This document shows, piece by piece, positions 1-9,523 of a stretch of 64,000 bases of DNA. Origin of the DNA: Streptomyces chrestomyceticus JCM 4735 (GTDB taxonomy: Bacteria; Actinomycetota; Actinomycetes; Streptomycetales; Streptomycetaceae); NCBI RefSeq assembly GCF_003865135.1, contig NZ_BHZC01000001.1, forward strand, positions 8,246,001-8,310,000, in the 5' to 3' direction. Both the position numbers and the translations under genes were made by a program. Position 1 is the stretch's first letter. Each line of letters starts with the position of its first letter. The notes beneath the pieces are model-generated. The model saw only the letters and a program-made list of their open reading frames with translations. It was not told where the DNA came from and ran no database searches.

Positions 1-603
<603 letters not shown>

Positions 604-629
<26 letters not shown>

Positions 630-1731
630 GCGGCAAGGGCTGAGCGTCCGTCTCAAGCTCACCCTCAGCTACGCCGGGTTCCTGGTGATCGCGGGCGCGT
701 TGCTGCTCACCGCCGTGTGGGTGTTCCTTCTGCGCGGAAGGTCGCAGAGCCTGATCGTCACCGACCTGTCCGACTTCCTGCGCGTCTTCGACCCGAGCAA
801 CTTCGGCCCGGTCGTCTTCGTCCCGGCGGGCATCCTGGTGCTGGCGTTCCTGCTGGTGTTCGGCCTCGTGGGCGGGTGGATCCTGGCCGGCCGGATGCTC
901 GCCCCGCTGATTCGCATCACCGACGCCACGCGCAAGGTGGCGAACGGGCCGCTCTCCCACCGGATCCGCCTGCCGGGCCGCCGCGACGAGTTCCGCGAAC
1001 TCGCCGACTCCTTCGACACCATGCTCGCGCAGCTCGAAGCCCACGTCGCGGAACAGCAGCGGTTCGCGGCCAATGCCTCTCACGAACTGCGCACCCCGCT
1101 GGCGGTCACGCAGGCGCTCCTCGACGTGGCCCGCAGCGATCCGCACCGCGACACCGGCGAGCTCATCGAGCGCCTTCGCGCGGTCAACAGCCGAGCCATC
1201 GACCTCACGGAAGCATTGCTCCTGCTCAGCCGTGCCAACCAGCGGTCATTCACCAGGGAACACGTGGACCTGTCCCTCCTGGCGGAAGAAGCCACCGAAA
1301 CGCTGCTCCCCCTGGCGGAAAAGCATGATGTCACCGTCGAAACCTTCGGTGACACGAGCACCACCATCGGCTCACCGTCGCTCCTGCTGCAACTGACCAC
1401 GAACCTTCTGCACAATGCGATCGGCCACAACCTGCCCGAACGGGGCATCGTATGGGTGCATACCAGCGTCCGTGGCGACACGGTTGTGCTCACAGTCGAG
1501 AACACCGGCGAGAAGCTCAGCTCGCAGCTCGTCCCGACCCTCACCGAGCCATTCCGGCGCGGTACCGAACGCCTGCACACCGGCCACGCAGGTGTCGGCC
1601 TCGGCCTGGCGATCGTCAAGAGCATCACCCACGCACACGACGGAACCCTCGTCCTTACACCCCGTCCCGCCGGCGGGCTCCGTGTCACGGTGCGGCTGCC
1701 CGCCGCGTCAGCGCACGTGCGCCAGGTGTGA
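604..1731 (+). CDS. vanS: VanS-like sensor histidine kinase
   Basis: Membrane sensor kinase that should sense glycopeptide or wall stress and phosphorylate the adjacent regulator. It has two N-terminal membrane segments (about residues 17-43 and 76-98) separated by a very short extracytoplasmic loop, then a HAMP segment, a dimerisation/phospho-acceptor motif NASHELRTP with His160, and a C-terminal ATPase domain (LLHNAIGHN N-box; GVGLGLAIVKSI G-box). The short sensor loop is what is known of actinomycete VanS proteins. The ATG at 604 overlaps vanR by 26 nt; a GTG at 622 has a better ribosome-binding sequence (GGAAGCGGA just upstream) and may be the true start. Transcribed with vanR; it ends 48 nt from the convergent vanK. 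Confidence 0.88.
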
Positions 1732-1779
1732 CGCCAACGAGTCGCCCGGCCCGCCGCGTTCCGCCACCGACAGTCGGCC

Positions 1780-2898
1780 TCAGCTCCGACGGGACATGTA
1801 GACGTCGAATGCCTTGTAGAGCAGGCGGTTCAGCGGCAGGTCCCATTCGCCGAGATACTCCACGGCTTCACCGCCGGTGCCGGCCTTGAACTGGATCAGG
1901 CCCAGGTGCGGGTCGTTCCCGTCCACGGTGTCGGTGATGCCGCGCAGGTTGTAGACCGTACATCCGGCAGCCAGCGCGTCAGTGATCATCTTCCACTGCA
2001 CGGCGTTCGACCCGCGTACCTCCCGCTTGGCCGTGGCGGAGGCGCCGTAGCTGTACCAGGCCTGTTCTCCGACCCGGACCCAGATGGTGGCGGCCACGAG
2101 GTCACCCTCGTGATGGGCGAGGTAGAGCCGGATCCGGTCCTTGTCCTCGGCCAGCAGGGCCTCGAACATGGCAGGGAAGTAGCTGAACGGCCGCGGGACG
2201 AAGTGATCACGTTTCGCGGTCTCCAGGTAGACCCGGTAGAAGTCGGGCAGGTCCTCGACACCGCCCTGGGCCACGACGACGCCCGCTCTGCCGGCCTTCT
2301 TGATGTTGCGCCGCCAGAGCTGGTTCATCCCCGCGAGAAGTTGGTCCTCGCTCTTGCCGGCCAGCGGGAGCTGGAAGATCCGGCGCGGCTGTCCGGCGGA
2401 GAATCCTTCGTCTTCTTTCGGTGGGCGCCAGCCCAGGTGCCGGAGCTGGCTGCGGGCCCGATCGGCGGCGTCGCCGACCGTGTCCGGCGGTACGTCGCCG
2501 AGCCTGGTGATCCCCGGGTCGGCGATCGCGGCCTTGACCGTCGCAGCACTCCAGGTGCGGGCCACCGCCGTCGACCCGATACGGATGGCGAAGGCGCCGG
2601 AGCGTTTCAGGTGGCCCGCCAACGGGGCGAGCCAGCCGGCCAGATCGTCCGAGGCCCAGTCGATCACCGGCCCTTCGGGCAGGTACGCCAGCGACGCCTT
2701 GAACCCGGGCAGTCGGCGGTACAGCACCAAGCCCGCACCGACCAGGTGACCTCGGCCGTCGAACCAGCCCAGCGACTCCGACCCCCACTCACGCTTCACC
2801 GACGCCCAGGCCGGAGTCTGGAGGAAACTCACCGCAGGCCGGGAGGCGTTGAACGCGGCGTGATCGCCGGCCGTGATGGTCCGTACCCGAAAAGCCAC
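1780..2898 (-). CDS. vanK: VanK-like FemX/FemAB-family peptidyltransferase
   Basis: A 372-residue FemAB-family protein. In Streptomyces coelicolor VanK adds the branch glycine to D-Lac-terminated muropeptide precursors, which the normal FemX cannot do; the same role is inferred here from the van context. Visible family features are the tandem GNAT-like halves, the MNQLWRRNIKKAGRAGV segment and the C-terminal GSNAVQWKMI...YNLRGI...GLIQFKAGTGGE stretch that closes Fem proteins. The GTG at 2896-2898 was chosen because GGAG lies just upstream and because the longer frame upstream overlaps the murF-like gene. It follows that gene by 8 nt, so they form a two-gene unit divergent from vanHAX. Convergent with vanS. 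Confidence 0.85.
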   Translation of the reverse strand: MAFRVRTITAGDHAAFNASRPAVSFLQTPAWASVKREWGSESLGWFDGRGHLVGAGLVLYRRLPGFKASLAYLPEGPVIDWASDDLAGWLAPLAGHLKRSGAFAIRIGSTAVARTWSAATVKAAIADPGITRLGDVPPDTVGDAADRARSQLRHLGWRPPKEDEGFSAGQPRRIFQLPLAGKSEDQLLAGMNQLWRRNIKKAGRAGVVVAQGGVEDLPDFYRVYLETAKRDHFVPRPFSYFPAMFEALLAEDKDRIRLYLAHHEGDLVAATIWVRVGEQAWYSYGASATAKREVRGSNAVQWKMITDALAAGCTVYNLRGITDTVDGNDPHLGLIQFKAGTGGEAVEYLGEWDLPLNRLLYKAFDVYMSRRS

Positions 2899-2906
2899 AG
2901 CCGCTC

Positions 2907-4289
2907 CTACCTGTCTTCCATGGGTCGGTCCACCAGCACATCGCGGGGTCCTGAGGCGAGCGCGGCGGCGACCTCGTCGAGGCGCGCGCCTCGGGATGCC
3001 TTGACGAGCACCACGTCGCCAGCGGCGAGCCGGCCGCGCAGCCACTGGACGGCCGCGGCGTTGTCGGCCAGAGCCACCGCCCGCTCTCCGGCGCCGTCGG
3101 CGAGCGGCCGGCTGCCGACCGCGACCACCACGTCGGCCCGGACGGCGGCGTACTCCCCGACGGCGCGGTGCGCGGCCTCGCTGCCGTCGCCGAGTTCGAG
3201 CATTTCGCCGAGGACGGCGATGCGGCGCTTGCCCTCGATCGCCGCCAGCGCGTCCAGGGCGGCACGGGTCGAATCGGGGTCGGCGTTGAAGGAGTCGTCG
3301 AGCAGCGTGGCGCCGCAGGCGAGGTCACGCAGCTCCAAGCGCCACTTCGACAGCGCGACCGTGGGCAGCGCTGTCGTGGCCGCGTCGAGGGAGATGCCGG
3401 CAGCCAGCCCGACCGCCGCGGCAGCCGAGGCGTTGAGCGCCTGGTGAGCGCCCACGAGCGGCAGCGTGAGCGGAGCCCGGGTGGCGGCGGTCCGCAGGGT
3501 GAAGGACGGCCGGGCGAGCCGGTCCAGCGCCACGTCGAGGACGCGGACGTCGGCGTGTTCCGACCGGCCGAAGGTCAGCACCGGGCCGTCGGTGAGCGAG
3601 CGCATCGCGGCCACCCGGTGATCGTCGGCGTTCAGGACCGCGGTGCCGCCGGGCGCCAGACCCTGCACCAGCTCGCTCTTGGCCCGGGCGATCGCCGTAC
3701 GGGACTTCAGATGGCTGAGGTGGGCCTGGCCGACGTTGAGGACGACACCGATGTCGGGCGCGACCAAGTTGGTGAGCTTGGCGAGGTCGCCGATGCGGCG
3801 AATTCCCATCTCCAGGACGAGGAACCGGGTGGCCGCGTCGGAACGCAGCATGGTGAGCGGTACGCCGAGCTCGTTGTTGAGTGAGCCGGTCGTGGCGATC
3901 GTCGGCGCGGCGCTCGACAGCACGGTCGCCAGCAGGTCTTTGGCGCTGGTCTTGCCGCGGGAGCCGGTCACCCCGACGACGGTCAGCCCCTCGCGCAGCC
4001 GTGTCACGACGTGGGCGGCGAGCGCCTGCAACGCGGCCTTGGCGTCCTCGACGACGACGGTCGGCAGCGCGGTGGGACGGGAGCCGAGCACGGCCACCGC
4101 GCCGGCCCGGCCGGCCTGGACGGCGTAGTCGTGGCCGTCGGCGTGCTCACCGGCGAAGGCGACGAAGAGGGCGCCCGGCTCGGCCTGCCGGCCGTCGAGC
4201 ACGGCCGGCGCGGTCACCGTCACGGCGCTGTCACCTTCGACCCTCCCGCCGACCACTGCGGCGATCTCGCCGAGGCTGAGCGGGATCAC
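2907..4289 (-). CDS. murF2: MurF paralogue (UDP-MurNAc-tripeptide:D-Ala-D-X ligase)
   Basis: A 460-residue Mur ligase. MurF enzymes join the terminal dipeptide (or here presumably the depsipeptide D-Ala-D-Lac) to UDP-MurNAc-tripeptide in the cytoplasm. The N-terminal domain is followed by the ATP loop [16 protein letters not shown] (near residue 110), the [11 protein letters not shown] and [12 protein letters not shown] segments, [10 protein letters not shown], and a C-terminal domain with [10 protein letters not shown]. The GTG at 4287-4289 ([10 protein letters not shown]) is the start because the family begins there; the upstream extension is promoter sequence. Its position between vanK and vanH suggests a dedicated copy for D-Lac precursors, as murF2 genes of glycopeptide producers have been described. 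A housekeeping murF would be expected elsewhere. Confidence 0.85.
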   Translation of the reverse strand: MIPLSLGEIAAVVGGRVEGDSAVTVTAPAVLDGRQAEPGALFVAFAGEHADGHDYAVQAGRAGAVAVLGSRPTALPTVVVEDAKAALQALAAHVVTRLREGLTVVGVTGSRGKTSAKDLLATVLSSAAPTIATTGSLNNELGVPLTMLRSDAATRFLVLEMGIRRIGDLAKLTNLVAPDIGVVLNVGQAHLSHLKSRTAIARAKSELVQGLAPGGTAVLNADDHRVAAMRSLTDGPVLTFGRSEHADVRVLDVALDRLARPSFTLRTAATRAPLTLPLVGAHQALNASAAAAVGLAAGISLDAATTALPTVALSKWRLELRDLACGATLLDDSFNADPDSTRAALDALAAIEGKRRIAVLGEMLELGDGSEAAHRAVGEYAAVRADVVVAVGSRPLADGAGERAVALADNAAAVQWLRGRLAAGDVVLVKASRGARLDEVAAALASGPRDVLVDRPMEDR

Positions 4290-4337
4290 GCCTCGACCGC
4301 GCAAAGGCCGGAGCAGGGGACGGCAGGGGTTGGTTTG

Positions 4338-4549
4338 CTGGAATTCATGCCGTCCAGTCAAAAGGGTGTGGCGTTGCCGGTGCGTATGCAGTTTTTGATA
4401 CGCCGACGATATGTTGCCCGCCCATGCCCCGCGAGAGCATGGATACGGATCCTGCGAGTGCAGTGGTCGGCGGATTATCGTCGGCGTATCGAAAAACGCG
4501 TACGCGTCGGCAACACCATGCTCCCTTGACTGGACGGCATGAGTTCCAG
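4338..4549. promoter_or_regulatory. Divergent murF2/vanH promoter region built as a 74-nt inverted repeat
   Basis: Bases 4338-4411 and 4476-4549 are reverse complements over 74 nt without gaps, with about 61 of 74 positions matching by hand alignment. The conserved parts are the outer CTGGAA..TCATGCCGTCCAGTCAA and the inner GATACGCCGACGATA. Each arm points outward toward one operon (murF2-vanK leftward, vanHAX rightward), so the arms look like two copies of the same promoter with VanR-type binding sites. The exact -10/-35 hexamers and transcription starts cannot be fixed by eye. The outer edge of the right arm overlaps the assigned vanH start. Confidence 0.75.
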
Positions 4550-5570
4550 TGGACCCACACGAGCGGCGGTGTGCCGCACCCGAGCGCCGGCGTCGTCCTC
4601 ACGGGCTGTCCCGACAACGGGAATCACGGTCTATGGGTGTGATGAGGACGAGGCTCTTCTCTTCGGGGAAATAGCCCCTCGCTTCGGTGTGACGCCAACC
4701 GTCACGAAGGAAGCGGTATCCGAGGCCAATGTCGGCCTGGCAGCCGGGAACCGATGCGTCAGCGTCGGCCACAAGACGCGCGTCACCCGTGCCACGCTCA
4801 CCGCACTGAGCCGCGTCGGCGTGGAGTACCTCTCCACACGAAGCGTCGGATGCGACCACATCGACGTGAGCTGTGCGGAGAGCGTCGGTATCTCCGTGGG
4901 AAACGTCGAGTATTCTCCCGACAGCGTCGCCGACTACACGCTGATGATGATGCTGATGGCCGTGCGCCACGCGAAGGCCACGATCCGCCGCGCCGATGCC
5001 CATGACTACCGGCTGAGTGGGATACGCGGAAAAGAACTGCGCGACCTCACGGTCGGAGTGGTCGGCACGGGGCGTATCGGCACAGCGGTCATCGACCGGC
5101 TGCGGGGCTTCGGCTGCCGCGTGCTGGCCTACGACAGCCGCACCAAGACCTCCGCCGAGCACGTGCGGCTCGATGAGCTGCTCCGGCACAGCGACGTGGT
5201 CACGCTCCACACCCCGCTTACCGCGGAAACCCGCCATCTCCTGAATCGCCGGCGTATCGAGCGGCTGAAGCACGGCGCGTTCCTCGTCAATACCGGACGC
5301 GGGCCGCTCATTGACACCGATGCCCTCCTTCCGGCGCTGGAGAGCGGCAGGTTGGGCGGCGCGGCGCTGGACGTTCTCGACGGTGAGGAGGGCATCTTCT
5401 ACAGCGACTGCCGGAACAAACCCATCGAGAACCGCTCGCTGTTGCGACTGCAAGAGCTGCCGAACGTGTTCATCAGCCCGCACACGGCCTATTACACCGA
5501 CCACGCGCTGCGGGACACCGTCAGAAACAGCATCATCAACTGCCTCGACTTCGAAAGCGGGAAAACGTGA
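4539..5570 (+). CDS. vanH: VanH D-lactate dehydrogenase
   Basis: Cytoplasmic NAD(P)H-dependent D-2-hydroxyacid dehydrogenase that reduces pyruvate to D-lactate for VanA. 343 residues. The Rossmann motif [12 protein letters not shown] lies near residue 167, the substrate-binding Arg in STRSVG, the catalytic region in [13 protein letters not shown] and [10 protein letters not shown], and the catalytic His in [13 protein letters not shown]. The ATG at 4539 fits the length of actinomycete VanH (which also begin MSSS), but it lies at the edge of the promoter repeat and its ribosome site is weak; the GTG at 4569 is an alternative. First gene of the vanHAX operon; its stop overlaps the vanA start as GTGA. 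Confidence 0.93.
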   Translation: MSSSGPTRAAVCRTRAPASSSRAVPTTGITVYGCDEDEALLFGEIAPRFGVTPTVTKEAVSEANVGLAAGNRCVSVGHKTRVTRATLTALSRVGVEYLSTRSVGCDHIDVSCAESVGISVGNVEYSPDSVADYTLMMMLMAVRHAKATIRRADAHDYRLSGIRGKELRDLTVGVVGTGRIGTAVIDRLRGFGCRVLAYDSRTKTSAEHVRLDELLRHSDVVTLHTPLTAETRHLLNRRRIERLKHGAFLVNTGRGPLIDTDALLPALESGRLGGAALDVLDGEEGIFYSDCRNKPIENRSLLRLQELPNVFISPHTAYYTDHALRDTVRNSIINCLDFESGKT

Positions 5571-6607
5571 ACAGGCTGAAGATCGGCGTCATCTTCGGGG
5601 GTTCTTCCGAAGAACATTTCGTGTCCGTCAAGTCCGCACAAGAGGTCGCGAAGAACCTCAACACCGATATCTACGAGCCGTACTGGATCGGTATTACGCA
5701 GTCCGGCGCCTGGAAGCTCTGTGACCTCCCCGGCGCAGACTGGGAGAACGGCAGGGCCCGTCCGGTCGTGCTGTCACCCGACCGAAGCGTCCACGGACTG
5801 CTCGTCCTGGAGCAGGGACGATGCGAAACGATCCGCCTGGACCTCATCCTGCCCGTTCTGCACGGCACACTCGGTGAAGACGGTGCGGTCCAGGGCCTGC
5901 TGGAGCTCTCCGGCATCCCCTATGCCGGCTGCGACATCCAGAGCTCCGCCCTCTGCATGGACAAATCCCTGACCTACACCGTCGCCAGGAGCGCGGGAAT
6001 CGCCACGCCCGATTTCCGGGTGGTCACGGGGAACGGGAAGGCTGACGCCGGACGGCTTCCTTATCCAGTCTTCGTCAAGCCGGCCCGTTCGGGCTCCTCC
6101 TTCGGTGTCAGCAAAGTCGCCGGAGCAGAGGGCCTGCCGAGTGCACTGGACGCAGCCCGACAGTACGACTCGAAGGTCCTGATCGAAGAGGCCGTGGACG
6201 GGAGTGAGGTCGGCTGCGCAATCCTGGAGGGCCCCTCCACCCTGACAGCGGGCGAGGTGGACCGCGTGGCCCTTTCCCACGGATTCTTCAGAATCCATCA
6301 GGAGGACTCACCCGAGACCGGCTCGGAGAACTCGACGTTCATCGTTCCCGCCGACATCTCCGAAGCGTCGCGTCGCCTCGTCCGGGAGAGCGCCAAGACC
6401 GTCTACCGCGCCCTGGACTGCCAGGGGCTGGCCCGCGTGGACATGTTCCTCAAGGAGGACGGCCAGGTGGTGCTCAACGAAGTCAACACACTGCCCGGCT
6501 TGACCTCCTACAGCCGCTACCCCCGGATGATGGCCGCCGCGGGACTCCCGCTCTCCGACGTGATCGACCGGCTCGTGTCCGTGACACTGCACCGGAAAAA
6601 GCGATGA
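5567..6607 (+). CDS. vanA: VanA D-alanine--D-lactate ligase
   Basis: ATP-grasp ligase forming D-Ala-D-Lac, the depsipeptide that lowers vancomycin binding to the wall. 346 residues. It shows the N-terminal FGGSSEEH, the HGTLGEDGAVQGLLELSGIPYAG segment, the ATP-binding KPARSGSSFGV and the metal/ATP site NEVNTLPGLTSYSRYPRMM. The omega-loop FRIHQEDSPETGSEN carries His at residue 244, the residue known in enterococcal VanA to favour D-lactate over D-alanine; ordinary Ddl ligases lack it. The GTG start overlaps the vanH stop (GTGA), and the stop overlaps the vanX start (ATGA), so the three are translationally coupled. Confidence 0.96.
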   Translation: MNRLKIGVIFGGSSEEHFVSVKSAQEVAKNLNTDIYEPYWIGITQSGAWKLCDLPGADWENGRARPVVLSPDRSVHGLLVLEQGRCETIRLDLILPVLHGTLGEDGAVQGLLELSGIPYAGCDIQSSALCMDKSLTYTVARSAGIATPDFRVVTGNGKADAGRLPYPVFVKPARSGSSFGVSKVAGAEGLPSALDAARQYDSKVLIEEAVDGSEVGCAILEGPSTLTAGEVDRVALSHGFFRIHQEDSPETGSENSTFIVPADISEASRRLVRESAKTVYRALDCQGLARVDMFLKEDGQVVLNEVNTLPGLTSYSRYPRMMAAAGLPLSDVIDRLVSVTLHRKKR

Positions 6608-7212
6608 ACGACGACTTCGGGTACCTGGACGAGCTGGTGCCCGGCATCCGTTGGGACGCCAAGTACGCCACCCGGGACAACTTCACCGGGAAGCCGGTGG
6701 ACGGGTACCTGGCCAACCGGATAGTCGGCACCAGGGCTCTATGTGCAGCCCTCCGGCGAGCACAAGAAGAAGCCGCATCCCTCGGTTTCGGCTTGCTCGT
6801 CTGGGACGGGTACCGTCCGCAACGCGCCGTCGACTGCTTCCTGCGCTGGTCGGAACAGCCGGAGGACGGCCGGACGAAGCAGCGCCACTATCCCCGTATC
6901 GACAGGACCGAGATGGTCGGCAGGGGGTACGTGGCCGCCAAGTCGGGCCACAGTCGCGGCAGTGCCGTCGACTTGACGCTCTACAGCCTTGCCACCGGAG
7001 AAAAGGCCAGCATGGGCGGCCGCCACGACCTCATGGACCCGGTCTCCCATCACGGGGCAAGCGGACTGACGCCCACCGAAGCGGGAAACCGCGAGCGCCT
7101 CCGCTCCATCATGGAGAACTGCGGATTTGCTCCCTATGCCTGCGAATGGTGGCACTACACGCTGAAAAGCGAGCCTTACGCAGATGTCTATTTCGACTTT
7201 CCCGTCACATGA
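6604..7212 (+). CDS. vanX: VanX D-Ala-D-Ala dipeptidase
   Basis: Zinc dipeptidase that hydrolyses D-Ala-D-Ala so that only D-Ala-D-Lac enters wall precursors. 202 residues, the full family length. The key residues fall at the same numbers as in enterococcal VanX: Arg71 (WDGYRPQ), zinc ligands His116 and Asp123 (SGHSRGSAVD), catalytic Glu181 and zinc ligand His184 (EWWHY). The start overlaps vanA as ATGA. The 3' end is overlapped by 29 nt by the next gene. Confidence 0.97.
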   Translation: MNDDFGYLDELVPGIRWDAKYATRDNFTGKPVDGYLANRIVGTRALCAALRRAQEEAASLGFGLLVWDGYRPQRAVDCFLRWSEQPEDGRTKQRHYPRIDRTEMVGRGYVAAKSGHSRGSAVDLTLYSLATGEKASMGGRHDLMDPVSHHGASGLTPTEAGNRERLRSIMENCGFAPYACEWWHYTLKSEPYADVYFDFPVT

Positions 7213-7855
7213 CGGAAGCCTCCCTTACGTCTCACAGTGGGGAAGCCTGGACCGGAACGACGAGGTCGTCATGCGGCGCGCCGCCCCGTCGGGTCTCGAC
7301 GTCTTCCTGAGGCGCACCGATCCGTCGCATCTGCACGACTGGGCCTCCGACGGATACCACTCGCGCGAGGAATACCTGTTCTGGTCCCGCAAAGTCTGCG
7401 GCTTGGCATGCCTTCAGTCCCTGCTGCACGGCTGGACGGACATCCGTCTGCCGATGCGTGAACTCCTCGCGTCGGCCCTCGACCGGGGCTGCTACGTGGT
7501 GGACCCCCGGGGCAAGGTCCAAGGGCTGATCTACCGGCCGTTCATGGCCTGGGTCAGCTCGCACTTCGGATTCACCTGCCAACTGGTCGAGAACACACCG
7601 ATTCACGCGTCCGCCCGGTCGGTGCGCCCCGGGCGAGCCCTGATCGCTTCGGTGTCTCCTGAGATCCGCGACCCGAGGACCCATAAACCGCGACGGGGAG
7701 GGCATCTTGTGCTGGTTCACGCGGCCCGTGGCGGGATGGTGCGGTTCCATGATCCGTCGGGCTACTCCCACAACGCGGACTCCGCATCGCTGCCCATGCG
7801 CGTATTCGAGCGGTTCCATGCGGGACGAGGCATCCTCGTCAGCGCGCCATCGTGA
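7184..7855 (+). CDS. C39-like cysteine peptidase, fourth gene of the van operon
   Basis: A 223-residue soluble protein with the layout of a peptidase C39-like (papain-fold) domain and no ABC-transporter part. The likely catalytic Cys72 lies in KVCGLACLQSLL, His174 in GGHLVLVHA and Asp190 in FHDPSGY; the order and the spacing between His and Asp fit the C39 triad. No signal peptide or membrane segment is seen. The ATG at 7184 overlaps vanX by 29 nt and is kept because the frame reads as protein from there; a later ATG at 7271 is possible. The overlap puts it under vanH promoter control. Its substrate is unknown: a wall peptide, a D-amino acid peptide or a signalling peptide are all guesses. 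Confidence 0.72.
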   Translation: MSISTFPSHDGSLPYVSQWGSLDRNDEVVMRRAAPSGLDVFLRRTDPSHLHDWASDGYHSREEYLFWSRKVCGLACLQSLLHGWTDIRLPMRELLASALDRGCYVVDPRGKVQGLIYRPFMAWVSSHFGFTCQLVENTPIHASARSVRPGRALIASVSPEIRDPRTHKPRRGGHLVLVHAARGGMVRFHDPSGYSHNADSASLPMRVFERFHAGRGILVSAPS

Positions 7856-8118
7856 GGCCAGGGGAGCCGGCACCCCGCACCATTGGCACATCCGCAAGGT
7901 CGACTGCAACGAGAACAGCCAGCCGTGGCAGTGGAAGGCCCCACCCGGGACGGCTTTCACCGTCCTCGCCGACTACGGTGCGGCGGCCCTCGTCCCGGCG
8001 GCGAATGTGCTGCAGCAACTGTTCAGCCATCTACGATCGCGCCGCAACCTGACTGAGTCGGCCGGGCGTCCGCCCGGAACGCGCGTCGTCGAAGAGGGAC
8101 GAATGGGCGGGCAAGTGA
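7856..8118. other. Convergent intergenic region with a weak hairpin
   Basis: 263 nt between the C39-like gene and the convergent oxidoreductase gene. A small inverted repeat CCGGGC-gtcc-GCCCGG at 8062-8077 could help terminate transcription, but it has no T-run. One plus-strand frame from about 7873 reads protein-like for some 60 codons without a convincing start, so a gene remnant is possible. Nothing else was seen. Confidence 0.35.
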
Positions 8119-9129
8119 TCACAAAGGCCGCCGGTCGACGTACTGACGGTGAACGTCTTCTGGCGGGATCGCTTCCGCACTTTGGCCGGAACCGCCTGAC
8201 ACGCTCTCGAACTGCCGGTACATCCGTTCCAGGATCGTGGTCACCGCCCGGGTGCGGGAGAGCCGGCACCGGTGGGGCGGCCGGCCGGTGCGGATGGCCT
8301 CGGCCATGTCGCGGTACACCTCGGTACGCAGTTCCGGGAGGTGCAGGGCCGGCCGGTCCACGGGCCCGTCGGCCCCGTCGGTGACGAGACGGCCGTCCTC
8401 GATGATCAGGCTCTGGTCCACGTCGAGGACGGCGACCCGCTCGATGCGGGTGGGGGACTCGCAGGTGAGGGAGAAGCTCAGTACGCCGCCGGAGGCGAAA
8501 CGCACCACTCCGGCCACCCGGCCCCCGGTGCTCCCCGCCGGTCCTTGCAGGCCCTCGACGTGTACGTCGGCCGGCGGGCCGAGCAACTGGCAGACGAGGT
8601 CGAGGTAGTGCGTGCCCGGACGGGTGATGAGCCGGGACAGGGCCTCGGCCGTACCGCACTGGGGGCACTGCCCGCGGGGTGCGGGGGGACGGTAGCGCGA
8701 GACCGTCACGGTGGCCGTGGCGCTGCTCCGCCACCGTCCGTGCCACACGTCCGGCGGGAGACAGTACCGGTGGGGGAGCATGGCCCCGGCCGGCTGACCG
8801 GCCTGTTCGGACAGTGCCACGAGGTCGTCCAGTTCGGCGGTCGAGTGGGTCGCGATGCCCTCCAGCAGCACCGCCTTGCCGGCTTCGAGGGCCTGCCGGG
8901 CGAGTCGCCGCTGGGTGCTTCCCGGGGCGCAGAAGGACACGAGCTGCACGGTGCTGTCGCGGAGCAGTTGTTCCCAGGAGAGGTATTCGGCGGCGGGGCC
9001 GGAGAGTCCGGTTCCGGGGCTCTGTTGCAGGGCACCGCGGAACTCCGCGCCGTCCACGTGCGCGATGGCTTCGACGTGCCGCTGATTCAAGCCTCCGGGG
9101 CCGACCAGTGCAACACCGACTCGGTTCAC
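8119..9129 (-). CDS. Gfo/Idh/MocA-family oxidoreductase
   Basis: A 336-residue protein with an N-terminal Rossmann fold (VGVALVGPGGLNQRHVEAI) and the EGIATHSTAELDDLVALSEQAG segment, followed by a C-terminal alpha/beta domain containing RPGTHYLDLVCQLLG. This family carries out NAD(P)-dependent oxidation or reduction of sugars, inositols and related compounds. The usual EKP motif reads LEGIA, so the Lys that normally assists catalysis is absent and the activity is uncertain. The GTG at 9127-9129 was chosen for its GAAGGG ribosome site; upstream extension reads as promoter. It is divergent from the LuxR-type regulator and probably belongs to the peptide cluster by position only. Confidence 0.75.
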   Translation of the reverse strand: MNRVGVALVGPGGLNQRHVEAIAHVDGAEFRGALQQSPGTGLSGPAAEYLSWEQLLRDSTVQLVSFCAPGSTQRRLARQALEAGKAVLLEGIATHSTAELDDLVALSEQAGQPAGAMLPHRYCLPPDVWHGRWRSSATATVTVSRYRPPAPRGQCPQCGTAEALSRLITRPGTHYLDLVCQLLGPPADVHVEGLQGPAGSTGGRVAGVVRFASGGVLSFSLTCESPTRIERVAVLDVDQSLIIEDGRLVTDGADGPVDRPALHLPELRTEVYRDMAEAIRTGRPPHRCRLSRTRAVTTILERMYRQFESVSGGSGQSAEAIPPEDVHRQYVDRRPL

Positions 9130-9523
9130 AGGTACAGCCCTTCCGTAGGTGACTTCCTGTTCCGGCGCCACGGCAGGGGCGGGCCCGCCCGTGGTGCCGT
9201 GAGTGGCGACGGGTCCCCGCATTGTTCTGGCTGCCGGGGGAGGTGAGCAGGGCTTTCGGCTACGGGGATCGGCCATGGCGCCAGACCGCCAGGCAGGCCG
9301 GGTGTCTCATCCGGAGCGGCTGGGCAGGGTAACAGTTGCGAACGGCAATTCATAGAGGCGAAACACCGTATTACGTATTGTTGTTTGCGATTCAACATGA
9401 ACGTGTCCGGATCCTGCCTTGTCTGAATGTGTGTGCCATGAAAGGTTTCATTCGGGTCATGATCGCTTGCTGAGTCCGTCCCCCACTGTCCGGGGTGGGC
9501 CGTGATTGTGGAACGGAGCGAGG
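9130..9523. promoter_or_regulatory. Divergent promoter region for the oxidoreductase and the LuxR-type regulator
   Basis: 394 nt between divergent starts, with a markedly AT-richer centre (about 9340-9460) than the rest of the window, as expected for promoters. It contains a perfect palindrome ATGAAA-GG-TTTCAT at 9438-9451 and smaller pairs such as GTTG..CAAC around 9380-9397, which are candidate operators. No hexamer pair is clear enough to call. Confidence 0.4.

Noticed and set aside
7856..8118. Possible small gene between the C39-like gene and the oxidoreductase
   Set aside because: A protein-like stretch exists in one plus frame, but there is no start with a ribosome site and no recognisable domain.
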